Origin: Vreelandella sulfidaeris | Lineage (GTDB): Bacteria > Pseudomonadota > Gammaproteobacteria > Pseudomonadales > Halomonadaceae | Direction of reading: 5' to 3' | NCBI GenBank assembly: GCA_007182875.1 | Contig: AP019514.1 | Span: 3,100,001-3,164,000, forward strand | Length of the DNA: 64,000 bases | In this document: positions 11,886-24,658 of the stretch, one piece after another | Position numbering within the stretch: position 1 is the stretch's first letter | Layout of the letters: each line of letters opens with the position of its first letter | Notes under the pieces: model-generated | The model's input: only the letters and a program-made list of their open reading frames with translations | Told to the model about the DNA's origin: nothing | The model's database searches: none | Program-made: the position numbers and the translations under genes

Positions 11886-12099
11886 TCAATAGAGCCGTTC
11901 GAAACGCTTTTGCTCACGCTGAACTTTCTTGGCGTGGCGTTTTACGGCAGCTGCCGCTTTGCGTTTACGCTCAGCAGTCGGCTTCTCATAGTGCTCGCGG
12001 CGGCGTACTTCAGAGAACACCGGCTTTTTCGCAAGAACGCTTGAAGCGACGCAGGGCGACGTCAAACGGCTCGTTATCACGTACTTTTACAGAAGGCAT
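11886..12099 (-). CDS. rpsU: 30S ribosomal protein S21, frameshifted
   Basis: Small-subunit protein S21. The C-terminal part is unmistakable ([20 protein letters not shown], ending KRFERLY). The N-terminus, in another frame, reads [20 protein letters not shown]. Restoring two T near 12025 joins them into the standard 71-residue protein (214 bp observed plus 2). First gene of rpsU-dnaG-rpoD and divergent from tsaD, the classic gammaproteobacterial arrangement. Confidence 0.95.
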
Positions 12100-12144
12100 T
12101 AAGCACTCACCTACCTTAAGGAGTCTTGAGTTCGGATAGTACGT

Positions 12145-12175
12145 ACACTGCAATATTTCAATTCAAAATGCGGTG
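12145..12175 (-). promoter_or_regulatory. possible rpsU operon promoter
   Basis: On the minus strand, TTGAAT/TTGAAA sequences are followed 17-19 bp later by TACTAT or TATCCG, about 50-70 bp upstream of the rpsU ATG in the 213-bp rpsU-tsaD intergenic region. The match is moderate. The rest of that spacer shows no other recognised element. Confidence 0.35.
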
Positions 12176-12312
12176 TACGACCCAGTTTTACAGCGCACAG
12201 TAGTCTAGTCGCCGCTGGCCATCTTTGCAAATCCTTAAGCTCACCCATAGCGACAATGCTAAACTAGCAATCTTGCTTTTTACCTCTCTATCTTTAAAGA
12301 GTCTCTTTTTTT

Positions 12313-13365
12313 ATGCGTGTTCTCGGCATTGAAACATCCTGCGACGAAACGGGCGTTGCGCTGTATGACACCTCGCTAACCGGCGGCCAAGGGCTTCTTG
12401 CTGATGCGCTGTATAGCCAAATCGCCATGCACGCCGAGTTTGGCGGCGTGGTACCCGAGCTCGCTTCTCGCGATCACACCCGCAAACTGCTACCGCTGAT
12501 TGAACAGGTGCTCAGTGATGCCAAGTTAACGCGTCACGATCTGGACGGCATTACCTATACCGCAGGCCCTGGCCTAGTCGGCGCCTTAATGGTGGGTGCC
12601 AGCACGGCCCATGGCATGGCCCGGGCGTTAAATATTCCCGTGCTGGGTGTGCATCATATGGAAGGGCATCTACTGGCGCCGATGCTTGAAGATGACGCAC
12701 CTGAGTTCCCGTTTGTCGCGCTGCTGGTATCAGGTGGACACACGCAACTCGTCGAAGTTCAAGGGCTGGGACGCTATCAGTTGCTCGGTGAATCGGTGGA
12801 CGATGCTGCCGGTGAAGCGTTTGATAAAGCGGCCAAGATGCTGGGGCTTGCCTACCCAGGAGGACCTCAGGTCGCCAAACTAGCGGAACAGGGTGATCCC
12901 GAGCGCTTTCGCTTCCCGCGCCCCATGACCGACCGGCCAGGACTCGATTTTAGTTTTCGGGATTAAAAACCCACACCATGACGGCTATTCGCCAGTTGGA
13001 AGCGGCCGGGGAACTCGATGCCCAAGCGCGCGCCGACATTGCGCGCGCTTTTGAAGAAGCCGTTGTCGATACACTGGTGATCAAGTGTCGTCGAGCGCTG
13101 GATCAAACCGGCCTAAAGCGCTTAGTGGTGGCGGGCGGTGTCAGTGCCAATTACCGTCTGCGTGAACGCCTACAAGCCGCCTGTGAAAACGTCAGGCACG
13201 AGCCTACTACCCACGGGGACGATTCTGTACCGACAATGGCGCCATGATTGCTTATGTAGGCGCTCAGAGATTAGCCGCAGGTGAGCAGGACGCCCCGGCA
13301 TGATGCAGGCGACACCCCGCTGGCCGTTAGATCAATTGGCACCACCTGCCGCCGCTGATAGTTAA
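12313..13365 (+). CDS. tsaD: tRNA N6-adenosine threonylcarbamoyltransferase, frameshifted
   Basis: Kae1/TsaD subunit that transfers threonylcarbamoyl to A37 of ANN-decoding tRNAs, acting with TsaB and TsaE. Seen: [19 protein letters not shown], the metal-ligand region [19 protein letters not shown], and [19 protein letters not shown]. The second domain has [16 protein letters not shown], followed after repair by [15 protein letters not shown]. Breaks near 12962 and 13200; about 350 residues in total. The ATG at 12313 fits the conserved N-terminus. Divergent from rpsU. Confidence 0.95.
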
Positions 13366-13389
13366 CAGCGCTCACATCAATCAGCCGAG

Positions 13390-13962
13390 TTAAGAGCCTC
13401 GAATCGGGGGCTCATCCCCACGCCTAAGCCGACGAATATTAAGCCCATGACGGGCCAGTACTAATAAGCTGAATCCGCCTACGACGATGACATACTCAGG
13501 CGCCAACCAAGCGCATAGCAGTGGCGCCGCCAAAGCACTGATCAGCGATGCCATCGCCGCCATCCGCAACCGCCATGCCAATAACGACCAAATGACCGCA
13601 CTCAACAACGCAACGCTAGGCACTAATACCAGCAACACTCCAAAGGCACTGGCGACCGCCTTGCCGCCGCGCAAGCGATGCCACAACGGAAAGCTGTGAC
13701 CTAGCAGCACTGCCAACCCAACCAGCCCCTGTAGCCAGACTGGATAGCCCATCCATTTGGCCCCCAGAAGGGCAGGCATGCCCTTTACAGCATCTAGCAG
13801 GAGCGTAACAGCCGCTAAGCGCGGGCCATAAAGGCGTAGCACATTGGAAAATCCAGGATTAAACGAGCCATGTTGACGAGGGTCACCCACGCCAGATAAG
13901 CGGCAAACACTCAACGCCGCCAACCAACTACCGCTTAAATAACCCACTATTATCCACACCAT
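13390..13962 (-). CDS. plsY: acyl-phosphate glycerol-3-phosphate acyltransferase
   Basis: Integral membrane enzyme, 190 residues and intact, that acylates glycerol-3-phosphate from acyl-phosphate in the first step of phospholipid synthesis. Multiple membrane spans are visible, with LLGHSFPLWHRLRGGKAVAS, the conserved GHxFP...GGKxVA signature. The first signature reads GSFNPGFSNVLRLYG instead of the more usual GSxNPGxTNxLR, a modest divergence. Convergent with tsaD and divergent from folB. Confidence 0.92.
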   Translation of the reverse strand: MVWIIVGYLSGSWLAALSVCRLSGVGDPRQHGSFNPGFSNVLRLYGPRLAAVTLLLDAVKGMPALLGAKWMGYPVWLQGLVGLAVLLGHSFPLWHRLRGGKAVASAFGVLLVLVPSVALLSAVIWSLLAWRLRMAAMASLISALAAPLLCAWLAPEYVIVVGGFSLLVLARHGLNIRRLRRGDEPPIRGS

Positions 13963-14065
13963 GGCTCTCTGCTCGCTTTATAGACCGTCTTGATAGCCTG
14001 GCTCGCTGTCGTTTCGCCCCATCCTAACGTACAATCGCCCGCTTGTAGCAGCAGGGGAAAGGTAG

Positions 14066-14446
14066 ATGGACCGCATTTTGATAGAAGCGTTAACTGTCGA
14101 CACCGTCATTGGTGTCTACGATTGGGAGCGCTCGATTCAGCAGTCGCTAAGCTTAGACTTGGTGCTGGCGACCGATATACGCTCGGCGGCAGCCACCGAT
14201 GATTTACGCCTCACCCTGGATTACGCCGCCATCTGCCAGCGCATCCAGCAGTTTGCCGATGTCCATCAATTTGCCCTGGTGGAAACCTTCGCCGAACGCC
14301 TTACCGAATGCTTGCGCGCAGAGTTCCCGATCACCTGGCTGCGTTTAACGGTACGCAAGCCAGGAGCGGTTCCCAATGCCGCTAGCGTCGGTTTGGAAAT
14401 CACCCGCGGCACCCTACCGGAGGCAACGCAGGGGCCTAACGCATGA
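14066..14446 (+). CDS. folB: dihydroneopterin aldolase
   Basis: 126 residues, intact. Converts 7,8-dihydroneopterin to 6-hydroxymethyl-7,8-dihydropterin and glycolaldehyde in folate synthesis. Seen: IEALTVDTVIGVYDWER at the N-terminus, DYAAICQRIQQF, LVETFAERL and a conserved V-RKPGAVPNA near the C-terminus. The stop overlaps the start of folK (ATGA-type), which carries out the next step, so the two are translationally coupled. Confidence 0.95.
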   Translation: MDRILIEALTVDTVIGVYDWERSIQQSLSLDLVLATDIRSAAATDDLRLTLDYAAICQRIQQFADVHQFALVETFAERLTECLRAEFPITWLRLTVRKPGAVPNAASVGLEITRGTLPEATQGPNA

Positions 14447-14990
14447 ACCTGGTCACGGTCAGTTTGGGCAGCAATATTCATCCCACCCGGCATATTCGCT
14501 GCTGCCTTGATGCGCTTGCTGACACCTTTGGCCCACTGCAAATCTCCCGCGTATTTGAAAGCGAGCCGGTCGGTTTCGCCGACAGTCGCAATTTTTATAA
14601 CCTAGTGGTGGCATTTTATAGCGACTGGGCACCGGGCGAACTTCAGGCGTGGAGTAAGCAGTTGGAGATAGAGTATGGACGTCTACCGGACATCGCCAAG
14701 TTCAGCCCGCGCGCTCTGGATATCGACCTGCTAACCGTAGGCAATCTCTGCGGCACCGTTGACGATATAGTCTTACCACGCAGCGAAATAACCCTTAATG
14801 CGTTTGTTCTGCAACCGCTTGCGGAACTGCTTTCCTGCGGAGCGCCACCCTTTACAACGCTTCTTATGCTGCGTTATGGGAAGCTTTCGAGCTAGGCAGC
14901 CAGCGTCTCTGGGCAGTCGATTTTAGCTGGCATGGTCGCTGGATCTCCCAGGCAGACGAGCAGCCTCGCCTGACAGCGGCACGCCGATAA
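14443..14990 (+). CDS. folK: HPPK, 2-amino-4-hydroxy-6-hydroxymethyldihydropteridine diphosphokinase, frameshifted
   Basis: Pyrophosphorylates the FolB product. Seen: VSLGSNIHP at the N-terminus, VFESEPVGFADSRNFYNLVV, the signature FSPRALDIDLLTVG, and LPRSEITLNAFVLQPLAEL. A missing base near 14840 breaks the frame. The other frame continues LYNASYAALWEAFELGSQRL and ends TAARR at 14990, for about 182 residues. Overlaps folB by 4 bp and ends 4 bp before the convergent cca stop. Confidence 0.93.
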
Positions 14991-14994
14991 CTTG

Positions 14995-16142
14995 CTAGTT
15001 CACCGCAGTCGCCACGGCCTGTCCACGGCGCTCACGCAAGGCCTCCCCAGCGCAGCCCCTGATACCCTTCTGCTATTAGCGCCTGTGGACTAACCGCACG
15101 GGCAGCTTGCCAGGCATTATCAAGCCGCTCCACCTGTTCAGGCGCCAGCACATTCACCAATGCCAACTGCTCATCGATCTGGGCAGGCTTGCGCCAGCCA
15201 TCTAAGCGTTCCAGCCAATGCAGCACATTCGAGCCATCCATTTCCCTGGCAAGCAATGCATGAGTGAGGGCCGTATGTCGGGCAAGCTGGGCAACTGCGT
15301 TAGGTAACTTTAGCCGCGTCGCTAACGCATTTCGCTGATCAGAGCTTAGCGGCGATACCAATTGTGCATAGCGCCAATGGGCTACCACTATGGCACTGCT
15401 AACAGGCACCACTTCCAGTGCCGCCAAGCCTTTTGGTAGCGCCGAACCTGCCAGCTCGAAAAACCAAATAGACAACGCCTCGCATCGCTCAAGGGTGGTG
15501 AAATAAACCTCAGGGCTTGGCTCACCTAGCGCCTTTTCGGTTTCAACCCACACGCGCTCGGCGGCCAAATGTTCTAGCTCACCGCTATGACTCACTTGGC
15601 GCATCAATGCTAGGGTTTCTGGTGCAATTGTGAAACCGAGTGACGCATAGCGAGCCAGAAAGCGCGCCGTGCGCAATACACGCAGCGGATCCTCGCTAAA
15701 TGCCGACGAAATATGCCGTAGTACACGCTGCTCAATATCGCCCTGACCATTAAATGGATCGGTTAATTCGCCCTCAGTATTCTGAGCAATGGCATTGATT
15801 GTCAGATCACGCCGTAGCAAATCCTCTTCCAGCGTAACATCGGGGCTTGCGTGAACTTCAAACCCACCATAACCGTGACCGGACTTGCGCTCGGTACGAG
15901 CCAGTGCGTACTCTTCGGCCGTCTCTGGGTGCAGAAAACCGGAAAATCGCGACCCACCGGCTTGAACCCACGCTTGCGCATGGCATCTGGCCTAGCGCCG
16001 ACCACGACCAGTCATTATCGACAACCGGCCACCCCAATAGCGCGTCGCGCACTGCGCCGCCGACACGATAGACGTCCAGACCCGCTAACCGTGGATCAGC
16101 ACTTTCTCCTAACACTGCTTTTCCAGTCACCTTGCTTTCCAT
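14995..16142 (-). CDS. cca: CCA-adding tRNA nucleotidyltransferase, frameshifted
   Basis: Adds or repairs the 3'-terminal CCA of tRNAs. Class II nucleotidyltransferase head: [20 protein letters not shown], then (after a break near 16010) [15 protein letters not shown]. Next come [20 protein letters not shown] and the RNA-binding helices [20 protein letters not shown]. No HD phosphohydrolase domain is obvious in the C-terminal half, consistent with the shorter Cca class. A frameshift near 15035 hides the true C-terminus, [17 protein letters not shown], ending at 14995. Follows apaH on the same strand. Confidence 0.9.
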
Positions 16143-16150
16143 GACAACCT

Positions 16151-16965
16151 CTATGCTCTCCGCTGACAGCTTGCCACGCTAACTCGTTTGCCGCTGTCCA
16201 AATTGAGCGCGGTTAGACGCCCGCCCCAAACGCAGCCGGTATCAAGCCCCTCAACGGGTACCCGCGCCTGGGGAGTTTTCCCTTCCAGTGCAGCCCAGTG
16301 GCCAAACAACAGTTGAATATCATCAGTGCGTGGATATTGAAACCAAGGTAGAAAACCTTCCGGGGCACTATCAAGGCCTTCTTTCGAGGCAAAGTCCAAT
16401 CGACCTTGGGAATCAATGAAACGCATCCGCGTTAGCACATTAACAATAAGACGCAACCTGTCCATGCCGTCCAGGTCATCGCGCCAAGTATCAGGCTGGT
16501 TGCCAAATAGCTGGGTTAAGAATTGCCCCGATGTCTCACTTGTCAGCGCCGCCTGGACTTCCCGCCCGAGCGTTTCGGCCTGGGAGGCGCTCCACTGAGG
16601 AAGCAGCCCCGCGTGGGTCATAAGCGTGTTGTGTTCAAAAATACTAAGCGGCAAGCTTTGCAGCCAGTCCAGCAACGCGTCGCGATCAGGGGCGCTAAGT
16701 ATATCGTTCAAAGTGTCGTTCTTTTCAGCTTACCGCCACCACGGGCCACGACCAGTAAATGGAAGTCATGGTTGCCCAAAACACTTCGTGCCGCGCTACC
16801 CAGCGCACGTACCTCCCTCAAGCACGCTAAAGAGCCTGGGCCACGATTAATTAAATCGCCCACTAACCAAAGCGTATCCCGCGCAGGATTAAAATTGAGC
16901 TGCTCAAGGAGCGTTACGAATTCTGCGTGACAGCCGTGTAAATCGCCGATCGCATAGGTGCTCAT
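16151..16965 (-). CDS. apaH: diadenosine tetraphosphatase, symmetrical, one frameshift
   Basis: Calcineurin-like phosphoesterase that hydrolyses Ap4A to two ADP. All metallophosphatase motifs are visible: [23 protein letters not shown] and [10 protein letters not shown] near the N-terminus, and THAGLLPQW and FGHWAAL later. The frame breaks after GGGKLKR near 16715, and the rest continues [20 protein letters not shown]. About 271 residues. Starts at 16965, downstream of apaG. Confidence 0.95.
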
Positions 16966-17019
16966 ACGTAGGGCCTCATAGCAGCATCAGAGAAGTCATT
17001 TATTAGCACACCTATCCAT

Positions 17020-17063
17020 TGGCGCATAGGGAAGCCTAGGGCTTGGCCCTGTCTATGGCGCCA
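17020..17063. repeat. nested inverted repeats between apaG and apaH
   Basis: Outer arms TGGCGCATAGGG (17020-17031) and a complementary stretch ending GGCGCCA (17048-17063, one bulge) enclose an inner AAGCC-TAG-GGCTT hairpin. There is no T run, so it is more likely a REP-like or mRNA-structuring element than an intrinsic terminator. Confidence 0.5.
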
Positions 17064-17092
17064 GCAGGCATCGCTTACTCCTACCCAAACGA

Positions 17093-17469
17093 CTAATGCA
17101 GTTTGAGAGGCACCGCTAACCTAAACGCCGATATCGCCACTTCAAACACGCGCTGGGTGGAAGTATCCAATAAGGTGTAAGCGCCTTCCATCACTCCCAC
17201 AGGCGTTTGGAGAATGGCGCGGCTGGTGTAGCGAAAACTCTGGCCGGGGCCAATTAGGGGCTGCTGGCCGACAACGCCTTTGCCACGCACTTCTTGGCAT
17301 TCGCCGCTGCCCTGGGTGATTTTCCAGTAGCGTGCCATGAGTTGAACGCTATGGGGCTCTGGTTGTGAACGGTGATGGTGTAGCTAAACACATAGCGCGA
17401 CTCGACATCACTGGACTCATCGGCACGGTAGCTAGGTACAACATTTACCTCGATAGCCAAATCACTCAC
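17093..17469 (-). CDS. apaG: ApaG family protein, one frameshift
   Basis: Small FN3-like fold protein of about 125 residues whose biochemical role is unsettled (historically linked to Co2+ and Mg2+ efflux phenotypes). Seen: EVNVVPSYRADESSDVESRY, the VFSYTITVHN strand, ARYWKITQ, GVVGQQPLIGPGQSFRYTS and VGVMEGAYTL. A GTG at 17469 (overlapping the rsmA stop as GTGA) is preferred over an in-frame ATG at 17484 because it gives the standard SDLAIEV start. One base is lost near 17338. Confidence 0.92.
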
Positions 17470-18292
17470 GCTTGACCGTCCCATTCACCACTCGTCTGCT
17501 CCTCAGCGGCGACACGATTGGCAATCGCCACGTACTCGGCCACTGTCAACGTCTGTGGTCGGCGGATTGGATCAATACCCAATTCTTCAAGAAGTTCAGG
17601 ACTCACGCGTCCTTTAAAGTTATTGCGCAGCGTTTTGCGCCGCTGACCAAACGCAAGTTTTACAAGCTCAAACAGCAACACCGGGTCATCCGCGGTATGC
17701 GGTAGTGTTTCATGGGGCGTTAAGCGCACGATTGCCGAATCCACCTTGGGTCGTGGAACAAAGGCTTCCGGCGGCACAATAAACAGCTGCTCCACATGGC
17801 AATAGTACTGCGCCATCACCGAAAGGCGTCCCCAATCGGGGCCGCCGGGCTCAGCGGCTAAGCGTTCAACGACTTCTTTTGCAACATAAAGTGCATATCT
17901 TCTATCGCACTTCCCGCGGCCAGCAGATGAATGATCAGCGGTGTGGAAATGTTATAGGGCAAGTTACCCACCACGCGCAGCGCAGGCCCATCGCCTTTCA
18001 GCGCGGCAAAATCAAATTTCAGCGCGTCGCCTTCATGAATCACAAAATCAGGGTAATTAAAAAACTGCACTCGCAAGCCAGGAATAAGGTCGCGGTCGAG
18101 CTCTATGACTTCCAGGTGCCCTGCCGCTTCCAGCAGCGGCTCGGTCAATGCCCCCTGCCCTGGACCGATCTCGACGAGACGATCCGCCGAACGTGGGCCA
18201 ACGGCGCGAACGATCCGCGAAATAATGCCAAGGTCACGTAAAAAGTTTTGACCAAAGCGTTTACGAGCGCGGTGCTGAGGCACAGTAGACAT
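17466..18292 (-). CDS. rsmA: 16S rRNA (adenine1518-N6/adenine1519-N6)-dimethyltransferase, one frameshift
   Basis: KsgA/RsmA dimethylates two adjacent adenosines in helix 45 of 16S rRNA. Seen: ARKRFGQNFL, SAM-binding VEIGPGQGALTEPLLE, catalytic motif VGNLPYNISTPLIIHLL and PRPKVDSAIVRLTP. The break after MLQK near 17880 joins to EVVERLAAEPGGPDWGRLSV. The ATG at 18292 is favoured by an AAGGAAC ribosome binding site over an in-frame ATG at 18322. About 275 residues. Cotranscribed with pdxA upstream and apaG downstream. Confidence 0.95.
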
Positions 18293-18345
18293 CAAACAAT
18301 GTTCCTTGGAAGGCGGATTCAATCGAGAGTATTTTGCAGCGTACG

Positions 18346-19406
18346 CTACTCAGAAACAGACAATCGCTGCGCGGCTAAGCGGCGTGCCAGCGCGATCGCG
18401 ACCTTTAAGCTGCCAGGATCGGCCAAGCCTTTACCAGCCAGATCCAGGGCGGTGCCATGGTCGACCGAAGTTCGCACCAATGGCAAGCCGAGGGTAATGT
18501 TAGCGGCCTGACCAAAGCCTGCGTATTTTAACACCGCTAAGCCCTGGTCATGGTACATCGCCAGTACAGCATCGACACCTGCCAAGTGCCGGGGGGTAAA
18601 CAACGTGTCGGCAGGCAAGGGGCCAAGAATATCCATTCCCTCAGCGCGTAGCGCATCAAGTGCGGGGATAATGATATCCAGCTCTTCGCGCCCAAGATGG
18701 CCATCTTCACCGGCGTGGGGGTTTAGGCCGCACACTGCAATACGCGGCTTGGCAATGCCAAACTGGCGCTGCAAGTCGGCTGTCAGCAGGCGACTAATCC
18801 GAGTCACCCGATCAAAGGTAATGGCATCGGCAACGTTGCGCAGCGGCAAATGCGTGGTCACCAGTGCCACACGAAGATCACTACCCTGCCAGCTTGGCGA
18901 CGCCGCATGCAGCGCCGCGTCAGTGGCCAGCATCATCACCACATCATCAACACCACAGGCATCACGTAACCATTCCGTATGGCCAGTAAAACCTGGATGG
19001 CCGCCTTCTATAATCACCCCTTTATGCAGCGGTGCCGTCACCATGGCAGCAGCCTGGCCAAGCTGGCAGGCATCGACTGCCAGCGCCAGTGTGGAAAGCA
19101 CATAATCGGCATTGGCTGGATCAAGAACACCCGGCTTAGCGGGCGCTTTAAGCGCGACAGGCCAAACAGGCAATACTTGAGTGCCCACTGGACACTCACC
19201 TACCGAACACTCGGCCACGGTGACGTTAAGCCCCAGCGCTGCTGCGCGCTGGCACAGCATATCAGGGTCGCCGATGGCCACGGTATTCGAGGGAAGCAGC
19301 CCCGGGCCGCCAACATTAGCGTCAGTTCAGGGCCGATACCCGCCGGCTCGCCAGTCGTCACGACCACCGGTAGGGCATTGCCTAGCAGAGAGGCGTTATC
19401 TTCCAT
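18346..19406 (-). CDS. pdxA: 4-hydroxythreonine-4-phosphate dehydrogenase, one frameshift
   Basis: NAD-dependent enzyme of the pyridoxal 5'-phosphate pathway. Seen: VVTTGEPAGIGPELTL at the N-terminus, VTAPLHKGVI, GHTEWLRDA, GLNPHAGEDGHLGREE and MYHDQGLAVLKYAGFG with metal-binding histidines. The frame breaks near 19300, and the rest continues AIGDPDMLCQRA. About 353 residues. The start overlaps the surA stop (TAATG), so translation is likely coupled. Confidence 0.95.
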
Positions 19407-20427
19407 TAGAGACGAATATCAACAAACGCTTTTGAGCGGATCTCTTGCTGCCAGGTTTCAAGCTCTTCGTTGGCACGCCGCTGGAAAATTGCTTGGCGCA
19501 CCTGCTCCCGTTGACTCTCTTGGGTAACGTTCTGGCGACGGCGTTCTTCTACTTCGATTACGTGGTAGCCGAACTGGGAACGTACCGGCTGAGATATTTG
19601 GTTGACGCTTAAATCACGCATCGCCTCCTCAAAGGCAGGCACAGTTTGCCCTGGGCGTACCCAGCCCAGTTCCCCACCGTTGAGAGCGCTACCGCTGTCG
19701 TCACTATACTCGCGTGCCACCGAAGCAAAGTCAGCGCCTTGTGATAAACGCTCACGTACTTCTTCAGCCCGGGCGCGCCTGGTTTTCATCGCGATTAGGC
19801 GTTAGCGCTATCAGTACATGCCGGGCACGTGTCTCTTCAATAAAGTTCTGCTCGCCAGATTGTCCCTGCTGCTGGTTTAAAAGCGCTCGACGTCACGGTC
19901 ACTGACCGAGACACGATTACTGATTTGGCGTTGCTGCACCTGGCGCATCAGCATTTCTCGGCGAACATCTTCGCGCACACTGGCCAGAGTCATGCCGTCG
20001 GCTTCCACGGCATCAGCAAACTCATCCAGCGTCATACCATTTGATTCAGCAATAGAGCGCACCTGTCTGTTCAGCTCGGTGTCATCAATCGTCAGGCTGG
20101 CATCTTTCGCCATTTGTATTTGGATTTCCTCCATCACCATGCGCTCAAGCACCTGACGCTCAAGCTGCGATCGTGACGGAAGATTACCGCCCTGTGACTG
20201 GACCTGTTGCTCAATTTGCGCCATACGATCATTAAGTTCGCTGCGCATAATGACACCGTTATTGACCACGGCCACGACACTGTCTAGCGCTTGGCGCTGA
20301 GAGGATTGAAAGTTCTGGGCCTGCACTGTAAGCGGGGCCAATGCAAGGCCAGCGCCTATACACAAGGCCAGTAGGCTCCCAGCAGAGAGCTGTGTCATTC
20401 GGCCTAGCAAGGGCTTTTCATTTTCAT
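19406..20427 (-). CDS. surA: SurA-type periplasmic chaperone / peptidyl-prolyl isomerase, frameshifted
   Basis: Outer-membrane-protein chaperone in the periplasm. A signal peptide (SLLALCIGAGLALAPL, cleavage after QAQ) precedes the SurA N-terminal domain (LDSVVAVVNNGVIMRSELND). A parvulin domain follows (ARHVLIAL, then REYSDDSGSALNGGELGWV and FGYHVIEVEERR). Only one parvulin domain fits in about 345 residues, whereas E. coli SurA has two in 428. The ATG at 20427 needs one C restored; later in-frame ATGs exist. A second break lies near 19880. Directly downstream of lptD, one of its clients. Confidence 0.88.
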
Positions 20428-20466
20428 AACAAACGTCTCTTTCATTAGCCATTCTATGGAAGTCAT

Positions 20467-22917
20467 TTACAGGGCAGTTGGTCGATAGCCAGGAATGGTC
20501 TGCTCAAAATAGCTGTCTGCCTCCTGACCTACGCCGCCTAAACCACGAAATACGAAGCGCAAAAATAGTCCGCGATCGTTAAAGTCGTCTTCGATACGCG
20601 CGTTGTCATTATCATCGACCCATTCACGCCAGACGAGCTGCAGGCCATAACAGCAGTCGTTCCACTGCACGCCTGCCATTTGCTCAAGCGAGCGGTCGTT
20701 GGTTTGATCGTGCAGGTAGCGGCCAATCAAATCAATGTTAGTACTGGCTTTCCAGGCAAAAGACAGATCCCACTCTTCGCGGTTATAGTCGCGATAACCA
20801 TCGTCGCCCGGTAAAACGCCGGGATCGAACCCTTCGATCTCCCAACGGTACCCAAGGTTCACTACGTGCCCTTCGGGATGACGATAACGTACATCAACAC
20901 TTGAGTGCTCGGTGCGATCACGGTGATCATCGTAGAGCCATTCTGCTCCGCTGCTCCAACGATCGTTGATCTGCCAATCAAGGCGGGTCACCAACGGCGA
21001 ACGATCCCGAGTCGCCTGATAGTAGCTTTCAGGGTTAACGTTGGGATTCTCTTCTGGCCGGTCCGGCAACGTATCCGCATCGCCCTCGCTACCGATTCGA
21101 CGTTCATCAAAATAAACGCTCTGCCCGATCCCAAACGAGAGCCGGTCACGACCAGACGAATCCTCCACTAGCCGCGATTGAACACCGTAAGAGAGGGCGA
21201 TTAAGGTCACCCACGCGGTCGGTGCCAGAAAAGCGCTGAGCGGACCAGAGCTGATTCCAAGAGAAAGCACGTTCGCGGCTATCAAAATCGGGTAAATCGC
21301 TCTGATCGGTACGTGGCACGTAGGCATAATTAAGCCGCGGTTCTAACGTTTGACGATATTCTCGCCCACCAAGGGCGAGCTCACGCCTCAAAGACCAGTC
21401 CGCTGTCGATTGAGGTAAGTGCAACACTGCGGCTCGGCGAGTCGCCACGCTCCGTGTCGCGCTCACCATAATCCAATTCGTAAGCGGTGTTCCAAAACTC
21501 GGTACGCGGCTCCAGGTAGCCCCAGGGCCGCTCAAAACGCCAGCCAACCACAGGTGTTAGATGCAAACGGCTACCAGTGGCCGCTTCACGCTCCGGCACG
21601 CGGCGCTCATCTACATCGCGCCAGAAATAGGTCGCATTAGAACGCCATTGAGTGTAAAGCCCATTGTCGAACTGCCAGCTAGCGTTGGCGCTTAGACTAG
21701 GCAATTGATAAAGGGTTTATCACTATCGTTAAGCGGGTATTCCAAGCGCTGGAAACCCTGGGCGCGTGCGTCTAACTGCCAGCGCTGGCCGCGGTAGTCG
21801 ACCTGAGCCAAACGCTCCATACTGACGCGATCACTTTCGCCAAACTCACCACCAAAATCATCAAAATAGCGCCCATCACTGGCCGCCCCATAGCGCAGTC
21901 GGTAATTACTGCGCTCGCTCACGCGCCCTGCATGCCGAGCATCCACATACCAACGATCATCACCTTCAAAACGATTCTCAGCGCCACCGGAACCACCGTT
22001 ATCGCTATTTAAATAGCCACCTTCAACGATACCCGAGCTCTCTTCAAACAGGTAGCGGTACTCACCGTTCATCAACAACCCGTGGTCGCTCATCCAACGC
22101 GGCGTGATGGTAGCATCGTGATTGGGTGCGATATTCCAATAGAAAGGCTGTGTGTAATCCAAACTATCGGCTGAGAAGCCAATTGTGGGTGACAACAGCC
22201 CAGTATGACGGCGGTCATCAATAGGAAAACGTAGCCATGGCCAATAAAATACCGGGACATCTTTGACCTGCAAACGCGCATGACGCGCTGTGCCAAATCC
22301 TTCGGCCTGGTTTAACCGAATATCGCTGCTGACCAGTTGCCAGCTATTGGCACCGGGGTCACAGGTAGTGAAGCTTGCATCTTGTAGCCGGTACTCATTT
22401 TCGCCGGTTTGCTCTAACTGTCGTGCTTGACCACGTAAATGCTGTTCATAAAGCACATAGTGGCTGTTGCCTAGCGTCGCGCGGTCTTCGTTTAGCCGGA
22501 GCATCGCCTGTTCGCCACGCACCAGAGCACGCCCGTCGCGTAGCGCAATATTACCTTCAGCATCAACCTGCTCACGGTCGGCGGGTAAAAAAACACGCTC
22601 GGCTTCCAGCTCTTCATTGCCGCGTCGCAACACCACATCACCACGTAGCAACGCCTCACCGTCAGCGGCATAGTCAACGTCACTGGCCTCAAGTGAGAGT
22701 GTTTCCGGGTTTTCTTCCGCTGGCAAACGGTAGTTGGGCATGACATAGCGCCCCGGCACAATTGGCTAGCCGCTTCTTCCTTACTCCAGGCTTTCCAATC
22801 CAACGCTTGCGCGGACATGGTTTGGCCTTGAGCCACCGCCGTAAACGAGGCGCTAGCAAGCAAACTGCCCATCAGCGTATGCGCAACTGGCAACGTGCGT
22901 GAAAATCGCTTGCCCAT
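20467..22917 (-). CDS. lptD: LPS-assembly protein LptD, multiple frameshifts
   Basis: Outer-membrane beta-barrel that inserts lipopolysaccharide into the outer leaflet with LptE. A signal peptide at the N-terminus (TLMGSLLASASFTAVAQG) precedes the OstA-like jellyroll domain (LEASDVDYAADGEALLRGDV). The barrel domain has DDRRHTGLLSPTIGFS and YFWRDVDERRVPEREAATGS, with a C-terminus DSYFEQTIPGYRPTAL. About 817 residues, read from at least five frame segments. The ATG at 22917 (MGKRFSRTLPV) is the natural start. Head of the lptD-surA-pdxA-rsmA-apaG run; divergent from amgK. Confidence 0.95.
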
Positions 22918-22987
22918 GTTCGTTATCCTTGGCATCCAGAATCGGTATTATACAGCCCGCATGATGCCCGACCAGCAAGGAGCTTGC

Positions 22988-24658
<1,671 letters not shown>

